Part shown: piece after piece, positions 12,626-24,830 of the stretch
How positions within the stretch are numbered: position 1 is the first letter of the stretch
How the letters are laid out: every line of letters begins with the position of its first letter
DNA from: Acheta domesticus
Taxonomy: Eukaryota; Arthropoda; Insecta; Orthoptera; Gryllidae
DNA length: 64,000 nucleotides
NCBI GenBank assembly: GCA_031308135.1
Contig: JAHLJT010000631.1
Location: 160,246,921-160,310,920, forward strand
Direction: 5' to 3'
Translations under genes and position numbers: made by a program
Notes under the pieces: generated by a model
What the model was told of the DNA's origin: nothing
Database searches by the model: none
Seen by the model: only the letters and a program-made list of their open reading frames with translations

Positions 12626-13799
12626 CTTTGGGGAGGGAACATCAAAGAATATTATTCAAATCCCAGTTCCGTCCCGGAATGTTAGTATAACCCAGGTCAA
12701 TTTCTTTATTGAGATCTACCCATCATTTAAGAAGATTCTTCCTGATCTTCCTTTACCACGTATTTGTTTCAATTTTTTGCTATTGAAGGTCACAAAACCA
12801 TTGTTAACATCGTATTTATCGTTTCATAGTTTTATGTGAGGAACTACTATCGTTTATTATACCGAAATCGTATTAAGTAAAAATAAAATTAAAATAATAT
12901 GCTAAAATTCCGAAATGTCCGTTAAAAAGAATCATGTAAATCGGGTCTAATGCACTTCTTTGATTTGTCTTATCTATAGATTGCCTGTTTGAAGCACTTT
13001 CATGTGGAATCTTGAACCACCTCCATCCCATTCATATGAAAGGAATGACACGTTATCTGGAAACAGTATATTTGTGTACAAAAGTATATGCATTTAACAA
13101 ACACAGACACACATCCGCGCAGTAAACTCGCTTAGAGATTAATATCTTAATTTCACAAAAATTGCGTGTTTCTGCATGTTTCTCACTACCATTACCACGG
13201 AGTGAGAGTGTTTAGAAACGCGTAATTTAGAAATTAACAGAAGGTGCCTAAAGATATGATTTTGCAGATTACAACGCGAGGGACATTACTCGATGACTTT
13301 TGCCTCATAAAACAGATTTGTTACACCTCTAGAATGCACACTTTTTGTGGTATACATGATTAATGTGTCAGGAAGCAGTCAAGCGGACCATGTGGTGGGA
13401 ATTACATTAGCGTTCCCTGATTTAAAAGCTATACTTACCAAATCTATAATAATTATGAGCTGAAAGTGCCTCTCAGTGCAATTTTATTTATTTCTACTTT
13501 TCTTAGTTAAATTGGTTTAACTGCAATGGGAGACCAGAAGACTAATATGATATTAAATAAAATAATATTAATAATTATTGTGAATTTACGTGAGTCGTGT
13601 TTTAATTGAGACATTTGTTGTCTGAAACTCGATGGTCTGTAGTACAAATCGCACAAAAAGCTACTGTTCTTCGACTTCAGTTCAATAGCTCATTTTACTA
13701 AATTGTGAAAATTATTTAGAAAATTAATGTGTCAAGATATCTCATCAAAAGTAAATGTGACGAAATTTCTTTCTTCCGGGGTCTTTTTCCAGCTTTCAG

Positions 13800-14040
13800 G
13801 GGATGCCGATTTCTGCTATCGATGCCGGGTACATACTCGTACTATCCCTCATGGGGACACATATTAACCTTTAACACTAGACACCGACACATGCGCGATT
13901 GTCTCATAAGACATTCCGCTACAACACACATACATTGAAAACAAGGGAAAAACAACCATGCCCACGGTAGGACTCGAACCCGCAACCATTCCGAACGAAG
14001 CGCTGAGTCGGCACACGCTCTAGCCACCTCAGCCATCCAA
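13800..14040 (-). mobile_element. tRNA-derived SINE, family S2, copy 1
   Basis: On the minus strand a tRNA-like head contains an A-box-like TGGCTAGAGCGTGTG (about 14012-14026) and a canonical B box GGTTCGAGTCC (13970-13980). 'gggcatggttg' and an AT-rich body follow. The head resembles that at 37131-37215. The arms do not form a proper cloverleaf with a CCA-proximal acceptor stem, so this is a SINE and not a functional tRNA. Confidence 0.7.
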
Positions 14041-14619
14041 GTCAGTAAGCGTGGCGAAATGTCTTAAATATACTCAAACATAATTTTCCTAAAAAATTGG
14101 CGAAATGTTTTAAATATACTCTAACATAATTTTCCTAAAAAAATTGGTAAACCCAATCCCAAAGAGAACACTTTATCAAGAGAAACGTCTTGTTTTGTTA
14201 ATTTCAAGCTTTTTCCCATTATTCGTTGGTGAGAGCATAAAGCTGATGAAGCTCAAATGTGTCATTTACTTCGTTGATTGATGACTTTTCCACTCCGTGA
14301 ATTCATAAAATGTTTAGCAATAATTTTAATTTTTTTATAAGTTCCACGTATAACAAAAGTATTGTTTTAATAGATTTACGCAAGGAAAAATCAAGATGGT
14401 AACGTAAAATTTAGATACTTTTATAAATGTAATCAGTAAATAAATATGTATATGTACGATTTCACATTATTCTAGAAAGGCAAACGCGCTGAACAAAAAT
14501 GCGAATGCTCAGCTAATGTACCTAGCGCTCTCTAACGCTGCAAGCTGAAGCCAGATGAAGGTGAGTGACGGCGTCCAGTACATTCAGTTGGTGCATTTCA
14601 ATAACAATGTCCGAACACC

Positions 14620-14850
14620 ACGATGCTGCGCAGGGGAGTTCCCCCGGGCAGCGCTCTCCGCCGCTCGGCGCCGTCAGCTCTCGTTGCACAATGAGCCCGG
14701 AATATTAGTCACCGGCGTGGCGGGCGCGGCGCGGCGCGCGCCCGGAAGCGGCCAAGCGAGCGCGCGCGGCTCCAGCTGACGGCCGCACAACATTGTCAAG
14801 GTACGCGCCGTTGGCACTGCTCGCCCCTTCGTCCAAGTGCTCTGCGCTCA
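14620..14850. other. CpG-rich island
   Basis: A dense CpG block, followed by a small imperfect direct repeat of 'ctgcgctcaag' (about 14840-14875). No coding homology. Confidence 0.45.
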
Positions 14851-14879
14851 AGTGAGTGAGTGCCCTGCGCTCAAGCGAA

Positions 14880-15190
14880 TATTGATTTCGGGCGTGGCAA
14901 CTACTAAGGTCGTTGGTCCCGTTAATGTAGTGAGTGTTTTATCGCGGGAGTTGGCGGTGTATCTCCCCGCTGAAATGAGCCATTCTGTGCCGATTTACTT
15001 TGTCTGCTTGCGGAGGTTCTGCTTCCAGGTATCTCCTCCATCAGGGCGCTATCGCAGACGCGGCAAGGTCTAAGCTCCCATCTGCACCGTCATTCCTCTG
15101 GTAATAATAAGAGAAACCACCGAAAAATAACTGATGAGAACAGCAAGCCGCTAGATTTTTTAGACAGGGTAGAATTCGATCAACGCATGA
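14880..15190 (-). mobile_element. SINE family S1, copy C, 5' truncated
   Basis: It matches the body and 3' end of S1 copies A, D and E: 'ggtcgttggtcccgttaatg', 'tcgcgggagttggcggt' and 'agaaaccaccgaaaaa'. It reads 3' to 5' along the plus strand. The tRNA head is absent. It lies head-to-head with the next S1 fragment. Confidence 0.7.
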
Positions 15191-15251
15191 AGCTAGTTCT
15201 AATATCTGCCATCGTCGTAACTGGACCTCTAGAACATCCTGCACAACGTGC

Positions 15252-15430
15252 CTGCAAAAGTTGCTCAAGGTTACAACTGATGTCATGGCCTCTGACCAGA
15301 AGGTCGTGTGGTTCGAGTCCCGACTGTGGCAGGATTTTCGGCACTAATTTGTCAACTAGGAGTCCGCTGTCTGGAAAAGAATTAGGATGCTCTAATCAAC
15401 ATAAGGCGAATGACAGAGTAGTACCTCAGC
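15252..15430 (+). mobile_element. SINE family S1, copy C2, 5' part
   Basis: A tRNA-like head with B box GGTTCGAGTCC (about 15308-15318) is followed by 'ggcaggattttcgg', as in S1 copies A and D. The body fades after about 15430. It is in opposite orientation to copy C, with about 60 bases between them. Confidence 0.65.
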
Positions 15431-15639
15431 AAACGGGTCACAACCTTTTTTTAATATATAAAGGAATAGGTATCTCAGAATTTGCCAGCGCCTCATGCTC
15501 GTCAGTGCAGAATCTCATCGCGGATGATATTCACTACAAGAATTTTCAGTAGCAACTTCTGCGACTATGAGAAAATCCAAGGTCAGTAGAAAACAGTGAC
15601 TTCTGATACGCGCCCTTTTACTTTTACTTTCTTCCCCCT

Positions 15640-17045
15640 ACTTCGTAACAAGAGAAAGTATTCTAATCGTGCACGGTAATAAGGCGAATTTTCGACTGAA
15701 AACTTCTTATTGCCGGTGCGTACATCTGGCTGGCTGTCCGTCTGTGATTAAAGAACGCACCAAAACCGTTTAGCCGATTTTCTCCAAAGTTGATCTGTAT
15801 TAATTTAAAGCAACTGAAGGCCCTCTGCATTTGAAACGGATATTTCGATTTTCGAAAGTACTTTACATGAAGCCTCAATTTCATTTTCAAAATTTTCCCA
15901 AAAAGGGGTGCAAAATTTTTATTTAACTTTGTTTTAGGATAACGTAAAGGACCCTTAAAATAATGGTTCAGGTTCCATTTTCGTTGAATGCCAGATTTTT
16001 CGAAATTTGCAAAAATACAAAATTGATTTACGAGTTTTCCAACAACTACAATATTGAAGATAGAGATTTTTTACTTAATGTCTGTTGCTTAATAGTTCTT
16101 GATACTAGATTGTGCAAATGTTTTTGAAAATATGGGTAGTTTCCACGTATGTTTGCATGAAGTACAAGTACTTTTTAAATTTTCTTTTTCTCAAAAAGGA
16201 TTACATTTTTTTGCAGGTTGTCTCCCCGTATCTATCAAAAGTCGTTAAAAGAATGATGCTATTCTCATTCCAGGTGAAATCCGTATTTTAAAAAGTTACA
16301 AAAACTTAACATTTCAAAACTACAAAATTCCAAATAGTTTTTTTCTCTATAATCGATATCCCATTTTTTTCAATTGTGATGTTCAATGTTTTAAAAAACG
16401 TGTAGTTCTCGAGTATTACTATTTGAAATTAATGCATTTCTTCGAAAAAGCATTGGGTTTTAAAACCGCTCCAATTTTTATTTTCTCACCTTACGAATAC
16501 TTCATAAGAAGAGAAAGTTATGTTATCGTGCGCCTGAAAACGGCAGATATCATTTTCGTTGATATCTCTAATTTTTCGAAAATTTCAAAAATAATAAACA
16601 CTGCAAAATTGAAGATAGAAACGTTTGCCTCATATAAAGTCGGTTGTACAAAATAAGCACTTTAAATAAGGTCATATACAATTTTTTTAAAAAACGAGTA
16701 GTTTTGTGTAATTTGCGTTTAAAATTTGCCAAGACTTCGTTTCTCAAAAGCCAATCCAAATTTGTTCTTAAATTTTTTCATATTATGTAATAAGGGACGG
16801 TAAAAAATACGGCGCTAGTCCTATTTCCTTGTATTGCTTGTTTTTTTCGAAAATTTCAACCAAAAAAGTTTTAAAAGTTCTGTTGTACAAAATTAATTCT
16901 TTATAAATGTCATGTAAAATTTTCTGAAAAAACAAGTAGTTTTGCGTAATTTGTGCTTGAAAAAACTCAAAATCTACTCCATATTTTTTCTTTAAATTTT
17001 GTTCATTTGTGTAATAGAAGACGGCAAGTAAATAAATAAATAAAT
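15640..17045 (+). repeat. Dispersed repeat R1, two or more segments
   Basis: Repeated R1 phrases occur: 'aaaccgtttagccgatttt' (15760s), 'acaatattgaagatagaga' (16040s), 'gcaaaattgaagatagaaac' (16600s) and 'tagttttgcgtaatttg' (twice, 16690s and 16930s). It ends in an (AAAT)n-like tail near 17030-17050. It is a low-complexity, AT-rich, non-coding repeat. Orientation is inferred from agreement with copy 1260-2581. Confidence 0.6.
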
Positions 17046-17269
17046 AAATAAATCAACTAGTGGTGCTATAGAATGGCACAGACTTTCTCGCAGAACTTGG
17101 TTTGCTAATCTCTTTAATCTGAACTGTTTTTTTTGTAATGAATGATTATTTTTCCAGATACCTTCTTTGGGCGCCCAAAGGACATTTTTTCACCTTCTCT
17201 GGATTTTTATGCTACCTAATGTTAGAAATGAAACCACCATACCCTTATTACTACTATATAAGTGTAAAT

Positions 17270-17440
17270 GCCATGCATTGCCAAGGTGGTCGCAGACGTT
17301 AATGGGGAGCATTGACTCAGCTCTTCCGATGAAAGCTTCGTTAGTTCGAGTCCTGGTCGAGGAATATTATTTGTCCATATTCTCTGTTGTCACAGGGAAT
17401 AATAGAGAATTCTAAAAACTTCACTGAAAACATTTCGAAA
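17270..17440 (+). mobile_element. Possible tRNA-derived SINE
   Basis: A B-box-like AGTTCGAGTCC (17343-17353) lies about 55 bases after an A-box-like 'tggtcgcagacg'. No cloverleaf forms cleanly and no second copy was found in the window, so this is tentative. Confidence 0.4.
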
Positions 17441-17629
17441 CCATTCGAATCTCAAATATTGAAAATTACTATAAATGAACTGGAAAGTGTCTGTAAGTCA
17501 TTTTCCAATTTTCAACTTTTTAATAATTTTTCACATCCCTTCTTGAATTTCTAAAACGTATGTACCAGCATATCAAATTGTTTTTTGCATGCATTTACCA
17601 TTTGATGGCTCTGTTCAACCCACACGGTG

Positions 17630-17810
17630 CTTGTGTGACGTGATATAAGTGCCGGCACGTTAACTTTGAGAATCAGATTTTGGGCCTCGGAGCGAAAAAA
17701 ATTTGCTGGTTGAAAACACTTTTGCCGTTTTATGTAGAATTATAATATTGTGGGGCATTTAGAAAAAAGGAAATGTGCTTTGGTAGCGTCACTAGTTGAA
17801 TTTGAATCTA
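17630..17810. repeat. Dispersed repeat R2, copy 1
   Basis: It shares 'aatttgctggttgaaaacac' and a downstream 'tagcgtcactagtt' end with 20530-20670, which has 'tagcaccactagtt'. The same 'aactagtggtgcta' border occurs inverted at 17045 and 26570. A preceding 'gtgccggcacgtt' phrase is repeated at 17950. Non-coding, unknown class. Confidence 0.5.
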
Positions 17811-20800
17811 TATGAGATAGCAAAATATGTATCTACGCTGGAATTTTTTATACCTTGTTCCAAATTAGTTTTTAGATGAATTTGGCATGTACTACTTTAT
17901 GCCTCTGCCCGAGTTCAATCCATACGGCACTGGTGTGTCGTAGGGGTATGAGTGCCGGCACGTTGGCTCTGAGGATCTTACACGCAACACTCACCATGCT
18001 GGATACTCGGATTGACTTGAAATTTTACCAGCCTGGTCAGCACCTTTCAAAACCCCTACATACAAATTTCTACGTGCCATGAAGCATTGCAAGTAGTGTT
18101 TTTGCGACAATTAGTATTGGAACCTTTCTTGACCTTACCGACCGTGGAAGGGCGTAAATCGCTGCACACCGCTGGTTCTGCGGCCGTTACTCAGGCTCCA
18201 CGCCTGCACTATCGGAGTGTCGGCAAGGTCTCATTTACTTGGAGGGCAGGCGGAGTGACAAAAACGGGTGTTTACAGGTTCAGATGGACGAGAAGGACGA
18301 GGAAAAAAGGAAGAGTAATTCGAATGCAATAATTAAATGCATACTAGCATTATTTACAGGATTTAAAGATTAGAATGTGGTTTAATTAATCAGACAATAC
18401 TTATTAAATAATAAATACGTAAATAAATGCACACCAAACCAGTAAATAATTAAAAATAAATAATAAACAGATACAATAAAGAAAAGATAAATTTTTAAGA
18501 AGAAAGTGTTAGAAATGGAAGGATTCGAGGGCAGGAAGGAAAAGAACACAGGATCAAAATGGTCCGAGGAGAGAAAAGTGATACACAGCGAGAAGATGAA
18601 AGAGTACTGGAGGTAGAAGAAAGAAGGACAAAGGAAGAAGCAATGAAATTGGTGCGTGGTCCCTAGATGACCCAAACGAAAGAAGAAGAAGAAAGAAAAG
18701 ATAAATACGAATTCTCAAACGAACGCGCTTGGAAATCTGATACCAGCTGATAGACGCCGCGTAACGTTTCTAGCGCTGCCGAAGCAACGGCTCGCCCGCT
18801 GGGGGAAGCGCGAAGGTCACGAAAGGTCCTGATACAAAATGCCTATAAAACACTATTTATAATATTCCATAGCACTTCAAAATTTGCATATATAGGTTTT
18901 GCATGGTATTCGATCAGCTGGTAAAGTTTCATACTTTGACCGTATGGTCAAAAGACCATTGATTCACGAGCACGGGAAATTCAAGGTTGGCACGTGCAGG
19001 AGGAGTCGATCGCCGTCGAGTGGTCGGTTGGCTCGGCGAACGAACGCGCCGCGAAGGGCGACCGAGAGAAAGGGGAGAAGAGTGGACTCAGCGGGCAGTC
19101 GAGGGAGAGAGGCGGTTAGACAATGGCGGTATGAGCGTCGCGTAGGAGTGGGATTGAGGAATCCAAGGTAATCGAGCGATATAAGGTAGTGAAAACAACT
19201 AGTGTCATGAGAATATGTTATGAGAACACCAATTGTGATATTGCACTGTAAAAGGTGACTGTAATTGTGCGGATTTTTGGAAAAACGATAGTGTGCTGTG
19301 TGGACACGTGCCTAGTGTGGTGAAGGCGGCGTGATGGGACGAAATTGAAACTGAGGAACTTCATGAATGGCGTTTTTGGGAAGTAATGTGAGATGATGAT
19401 AAGCAGATCTTGTAAGGACATTAATTCTTGAATCGCAACATGGTGAATGCGCGACCGCATATTAGTGAAAGTGACTGTTTAATGCATTGGCATGTACGCG
19501 GGTGGCGAGCACGAGGTATGTACTAGACGCCGCTACGCACAAAAGCGGCAATTTTAGAGAAATTAAAGCAAAAGCAAGTGCAAAGAACAATAAAGTGATG
19601 TAAATGCGTCTAATGCTGTGATAGAAGGTGGAAAATATAAGAGACATTGTGGATGAAACATGGGAGCAGCATGTGGGAGGCATGAATTATTGATGCGGTA
19701 ACTTGCTGTGTATGGACGGACATCAGCGGTCGCCGGTGAAACGTGTTGTGTGCGGAGTACGCAGTGTTTAGGAATGGTTGGCAAAGGCGGTCGGAGCGTC
19801 AGACGGCGTGCTCCCAGCAGCGAAGGCGCCTCAAGGTCAACGGACGACTGCGAGCGTCGCGTCGTGTTGACATCAGTCGGCGACAGCGGGAGACCGGCGC
19901 TGTGGCACTCGAATGATTGGTATTGTAAGATAAGATACGACTAGGTTCTTTTATTCAGATTAATGGGAATGGAATCCGTGGAATGTAGATGACAGGTGGG
20001 CGGAGTAGCCGTAGAAGTATAGAATGCGAGTGGGACAGGAATGTAATTAGCAGGCGCTCAGAGTAGAGGGCTGAATGGTAGATATTTCAACTGTAGTATC
20101 ATGTATCCTGTATTAAAGCATGCATTGTAATTGTGTTAATTCATGTATGATGTGTTGGTGAGTGGTAAGATAGGGAGCTCCCATTTGATTTCAGAGGTAA
20201 AATGAAGGTAAAATAAATGACTAGAACTGAATTATTATGAAAGATTGATGTGTTCATTTGAATGTAATTCCTAATAATTAAGCGTTCAGTAGTCAATGTT
20301 GATTTCAAGTCCATTTGTTTATAATGATCAATATTTTCTTTCTGCAATAAACCATTGGTTTGTGTTAATAATCAATTCAAGGTCAGAAATTAAATCAAAG
20401 GTATCCCCCTGAAATAATATCCCTGGCCTCAAAACAAATAAAAATTATGATATGCGCGACCACAATTACTGAAAAGGTAAGTACGGTCACAATACCAATC
20501 CGAGCATCCAGCACGGTGAGTGTTGCGTGTTAGTTGGAGTCGCACAACGGGAAAAGAATTTGCTGGTAGAAAACACTTTTGCTGGTTTATGTAGTAGTGT
20601 AATAGCGTTTAGGACCATGTAGAAACAGTGCGAGAAAGTATATGCTTTGATAGCACCACTAGTTTTCTTTAAAATGTTCCCTCTAAACAAGGGAATAATG
20701 CAAGTGTCATTTTTGTTGAACTCTGAATTTGGATATAATGGAAGCATAAATGCATTTAAAAGATTAACAGACGAATATCACATAAAGTCTCTTCCAACTA

Positions 20801-21052
20801 GTCCTGTATAACCACTAAGTAATAATATGTAACCTCTAGATCTGTGGATTGGAAAACTGCGTAAAACTTTAATTTTCTAAGTTGTATTCATGGCGGGAGG
20901 AGGGCATTCCGATTCCGTCATGTATTTGATATATTTTCTAATCCTTCCATAATTTCTTACAAGCAACTGAGTGTATGATGTCTGTGTAAACTATCCATAC
21001 TAGGAACTTGCTCCTTACCAGAACAATAACCCAGAGAATTTGCCAATGGATT
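17811..21052. other. Intergenic; purine-rich unit 18.9-20.4 kb and R2 copy
   Basis: From about 18890 to 20400 the plus strand is strikingly purine- and G-biased, starts after a TATA-like 'catatatagg' and contains an AATAAA at about 20347. It encodes only short ORFs. Style and 3' end resemble 48.3-51.2 kb. A second R2 copy lies at 20490-20740. No coding homology was recognised. Confidence 0.4.
20490..20740. repeat. Dispersed repeat R2, copy 2
   Basis: It shares 'tttgctggtagaaaacactt' and the 'agcaccactagtt' border with R2 copy 1. No ORF conserved between copies. Confidence 0.5.
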
Positions 21053-21120
21053 TTAACCCGGGAGAGGTCGCGTATGCAAGACATCTTAAAGCGGTCGCGG
21101 TGGGTCAGGATGACCCGCAA
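21053..21120 (-). repeat. piggyBac-type terminal inverted repeat and TTAA target
   Basis: TTAA at 21053-21056 is followed by CCCGGGAGAGGTCGCG. A subterminal 'ggtcaggatgacc' palindrome and 'cgcaaatttcctaaaac' come next. TTAA plus CCC-starting termini are the hallmark of piggyBac elements. It lies about 370 bases beyond the 3' end of the minus-strand transposase relic, as expected for the element's 3' end. The opposite end is not visible and may lie in the gap. Confidence 0.7.
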
Positions 21121-21419
21121 ATTTCCTAAAACTTTTTGTCGAGATATTTTAATGATTTGTATTTTCTGATTTGGGTGTTATATTAACTCTCATTATGTGT
21201 ACCAAAATAAAATATTGCCATCACATATAATATTTTTTTAATATTTTTAATAATAATATAAAATACACGCTGAATATTTGTACTATTTCTGTGCGTGTCT
21301 CAAAACTGAAAAATTATTTCTAGAAAAATATCTGGGAAAATGTTTTATAACGGATTCTAAGAAAGAATTAAATGTACTTCACATTTATACATTCAGTTTC
21401 ATTTAAACACTTTTCAGAC

Positions 21420-22612
21420 AGCCATTACAGGTGAGTTTTCCGTGCTTTCCGCAGACTGGTGTCTCACATAGTGGGCAGTAGTTGGAGGTCTTGTTGCCAG
21501 TCCTCGGACACTTTCCACATCTCTTTCTTTTTCCAGAACATCCCTGATCTTAATTTGCAATGTGACTACACCCTACTGGTTCCTTTAATATTTCAATAAT
21601 TCATTTCTTAGTTTCTGTTAAGCCCTGGGTACTCAAACGAGACTTGATATATGGTTTCACCAGAAGCGTAGCTACTTCCTTCAAATACTTTCTCCTTATT
21701 ATCCCCGGATTTTCTTCTTTGGTATTACATGCAGACACGATCAATGCATTATTGCTCCTACTTTAGGATATAGTAGAACACTGTCAAGGGCAATCTGTTG
21801 CTCTTTCTAGCAACGGAATAACTACCGACATCCCATCGACGGTGTCCACTCCGCCTTCGTCGCATTGTAGAACGTTATAGCCTCTGGTTTCCTCTTGTCA
21901 CCGGACTGCGGGTCAATTGCTTTACTGTGGTGCATAGTTGATAACAATGTAACAACTTTTCCCTTCTTTGGAATGTAAGAAATCAACGTTGTAAAGTCTT
22001 TCCCGAAACCAAACAGAGACGTGTGTTGTTCTCTGTTCTTGCTGGTAATAAAGCAAGGTGAATCTCACGTTTGTTCTTTCGTATTTTTCCAACTATTGTG
22101 AGATTGTGTTGGCGAAGAAGTTCAACTGCCAACGGAACACTGTAAACCAATTGTCGAATGTTACATTGCGACAGTACCTGATATTGATTGGATCTGGCGC
22201 TTCACAACAGCAGAAGGACTTTGATCTAGAGAAAATGGGCCATTGGGCTGTTTTCCTAAATAAACTTCCATGGAGTGGACATAGTAGGTCCGTGAGTCTA
22301 CAAGGGAAAAAACCTTCACACCATACTTAGCAGGTTTGCTCTTCATATATTGACGAAATGGGCATCTGCCTCGGAATCCCCATAACATTTCATCAATAGT
22401 GGCGTACTCGCTCAGACAAAAACTCTTTTTGCAATTTCACAAAAAAGACAAATACCTCTCGTATATAGGAGCAAACTTGTCAGTGCCATTCTCGCTTGAC
22501 GATCACTTTTGTCATCAAAACGCAACATTCTCAATAAGAATCTGAACCTCTGTTGACTCATGGCGATTCGAAAAATAGGAACTCCTGTTCATCATCACTC
22601 CACAACTCTTCA
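21420..22612 (-). pseudogene. piggyBac transposase relic, interrupted by gap
   Basis: Read on the minus strand, fragments in successive frames give piggyBac transposase (DDE_Tnp_1_7) landmarks in order. A helical 'RFLLRMLRFDDKSDRQARM' (about 22553-22490) is followed by the first catalytic Asp in 'TIDEM' (about 22400-22386), then 'FRGRCPFRQY' and 'SKPAKYG' (22380-22320). The second Asp is in 'DNWFT' (about 22145), 'KIRKNKREI' follows, and a 'GVDTVDGM' segment (about 21850-21833) carries the third. A C-terminal Cys-rich domain (about 21540-21425) has CxxC, CxxC, CxxH and CxxC pairs. Multiple frameshifts and stops separate these, so it is dead. The N-terminus falls in the 1000-N gap. In life it would excise and insert at TTAA. 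Confidence 0.9.
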
Positions 22613-23612
22613 NNNNNNNNNNNNNNNNNNNNNNNNNNNNNNNNNNNNNNNNNNNNNNNNNNNNNNNNNNNNNNNNNNNNNNNNNNNNNNNNNNNNNNNN
22701 NNNNNNNNNNNNNNNNNNNNNNNNNNNNNNNNNNNNNNNNNNNNNNNNNNNNNNNNNNNNNNNNNNNNNNNNNNNNNNNNNNNNNNNNNNNNNNNNNNNN
22801 NNNNNNNNNNNNNNNNNNNNNNNNNNNNNNNNNNNNNNNNNNNNNNNNNNNNNNNNNNNNNNNNNNNNNNNNNNNNNNNNNNNNNNNNNNNNNNNNNNNN
22901 NNNNNNNNNNNNNNNNNNNNNNNNNNNNNNNNNNNNNNNNNNNNNNNNNNNNNNNNNNNNNNNNNNNNNNNNNNNNNNNNNNNNNNNNNNNNNNNNNNNN
23001 NNNNNNNNNNNNNNNNNNNNNNNNNNNNNNNNNNNNNNNNNNNNNNNNNNNNNNNNNNNNNNNNNNNNNNNNNNNNNNNNNNNNNNNNNNNNNNNNNNNN
23101 NNNNNNNNNNNNNNNNNNNNNNNNNNNNNNNNNNNNNNNNNNNNNNNNNNNNNNNNNNNNNNNNNNNNNNNNNNNNNNNNNNNNNNNNNNNNNNNNNNNN
23201 NNNNNNNNNNNNNNNNNNNNNNNNNNNNNNNNNNNNNNNNNNNNNNNNNNNNNNNNNNNNNNNNNNNNNNNNNNNNNNNNNNNNNNNNNNNNNNNNNNNN
23301 NNNNNNNNNNNNNNNNNNNNNNNNNNNNNNNNNNNNNNNNNNNNNNNNNNNNNNNNNNNNNNNNNNNNNNNNNNNNNNNNNNNNNNNNNNNNNNNNNNNN
23401 NNNNNNNNNNNNNNNNNNNNNNNNNNNNNNNNNNNNNNNNNNNNNNNNNNNNNNNNNNNNNNNNNNNNNNNNNNNNNNNNNNNNNNNNNNNNNNNNNNNN
23501 NNNNNNNNNNNNNNNNNNNNNNNNNNNNNNNNNNNNNNNNNNNNNNNNNNNNNNNNNNNNNNNNNNNNNNNNNNNNNNNNNNNNNNNNNNNNNNNNNNNN
23601 NNNNNNNNNNNN
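22613..23612. other. Assembly gap (1000 N)
   Basis: Exactly 1000 N, placeholder. It begins inside the piggyBac relic; sequence right of the gap (from 23613) shows no clear piggyBac match, so the element's other end is probably hidden here. Confidence 0.97.
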
Positions 23613-24059
23613 CCTAGAGTTTCTTTGGATTGCGATGGAGCTCCTCCAATCGAACATAATACTTCAGACACTGTTTATGGAGGTCACACTTAAACATAAT
23701 ATAAGTAGTGAAAATAGCATCTTCGAGAACACCTGTGTTCCATTTAACATTTTAACTGGAAAATTGTAACGGGATTGAAATTTCTTAGCTACAAACTCAG
23801 TATCTTTAAAGTTTATTCAAAGACGTTTTTGTTACTTTCTTAATAGTTCGTTTTAAGAAAATTACATTGAATCGTAACATTTTAGGACTTATTTTTTTCT
23901 TCTAATTTAATTTATTCTTCTTTCAACAGGTGGTTATTCAAAAATACTTAATAAAATATTTAACTTGAGTGAAGATTTCCACAAATAAAAATAAACATTT
24001 GCTATTTATATTCGCATTTTCTATTTATACATAAATAATTCGATAAAAATGTCATTGCT

Positions 24060-24330
24060 CTTTCCCGTGACCGCGCGTGGGGCGCGTGGGTCGTCAGCGT
24101 CCACAGGGCCAGCGTCCATGTGGATTGGGTGGGGGGGGGGGGGGTCTCGCGCCCGCGCTCAGCAATCCGTTTCGCCTGAATACCCACTCCTCTTATTGCT
24201 CTTACTCCCTCTCTCCCCTCCCCTTCTGCCACCTTCCCCGATAGCGAAGCAGCGCCGCCGACGTCAATCACCTCAAAAATTGCTCCGCCCCTTTGAGATA
24301 ACGAGGAGGAAAATCTTCAAGGGGAGGAAG
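24060..24330. other. GC-rich island with long G homopolymer
   Basis: CpG-rich at the left (24060-24180), including a G-run of about 15, then pyrimidine-rich with many CTCC/CCCTT repeats. The ORFs on both strands (89 and 105 codons) overlap and lack homology. Confidence 0.45.
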
Positions 24331-24734
24331 GGGGAAGTGTCTGAATCTTGGCGCAAAAGCCAATGATAAGAGCCGCTTTGCCTAGGCTCCGGGATTGGTC
24401 AAGTGCCCAGACGTGGTTTTCCAAGCTGTGGAAAGGCCAGATTTGGCCGCATAAGGTATCGCCCAGAATTTGTGATATCGACTGTACATAGGCCATTTCT
24501 GTCAGAAGTTGTAAATACTTATACAATTTGTGGGAAAATGCAATATTGACGATTTAAGTAAGCGAAAAAAAGCATACCGCCCACAGCCCTTCCAGGATAC
24601 AAAGAATTCCGCCCATTGGACGGAATCCCCCAAAATGCATTTTCTTCCCGCAAGTCGACGGTTGCTTTTCGCCCAATTGGCAGAATTCCGCGCAATATGG
24701 CATCCCTGTCTACTTGGCGAAAATGAATGAACCA

Positions 24735-24830
24735 TTTCGTTCTTTTGAACTAGTTCAATGAACTAGTTCACTGAAAAGAACGATCTTATAAAGAACAGTT
24801 CACATAAATGAACGATTTTGCCCATCCCTA
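24735..24830 (-). mobile_element. Palindromic end of a hAT-like element
   Basis: Bases about 24741-24782 form an imperfect palindrome around two 'gaactagttc' boxes with 'cgttctttt'/'aaaagaacg' outer arms. The right edge, read on the minus strand, is 'tagggatgggcaaaatcgtt'. A TAGGG/CAGGG start is typical of hAT TIRs. I could not find a matching second end or an 8-bp target duplication, so class is tentative. Confidence 0.45.

Larger units (their letters stand above)
9173..13799. other. Intergenic, AT-rich with three CpG islands
   Basis: No ORF with recognisable homology. CpG-rich islands lie at 9965-10160, 11880-12270 and 12455-12625, annotated separately. The rest is AT-rich low-information sequence; relics may be too decayed to see. 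Confidence 0.5.

Noticed and set aside
13960..14030. tRNA genes at B-box matches (also 1019, 15308, 17343, 29214, 37139)
   Set aside because: No complete cloverleaf with paired acceptor stems; bodies and tails identify tRNA-derived SINEs.
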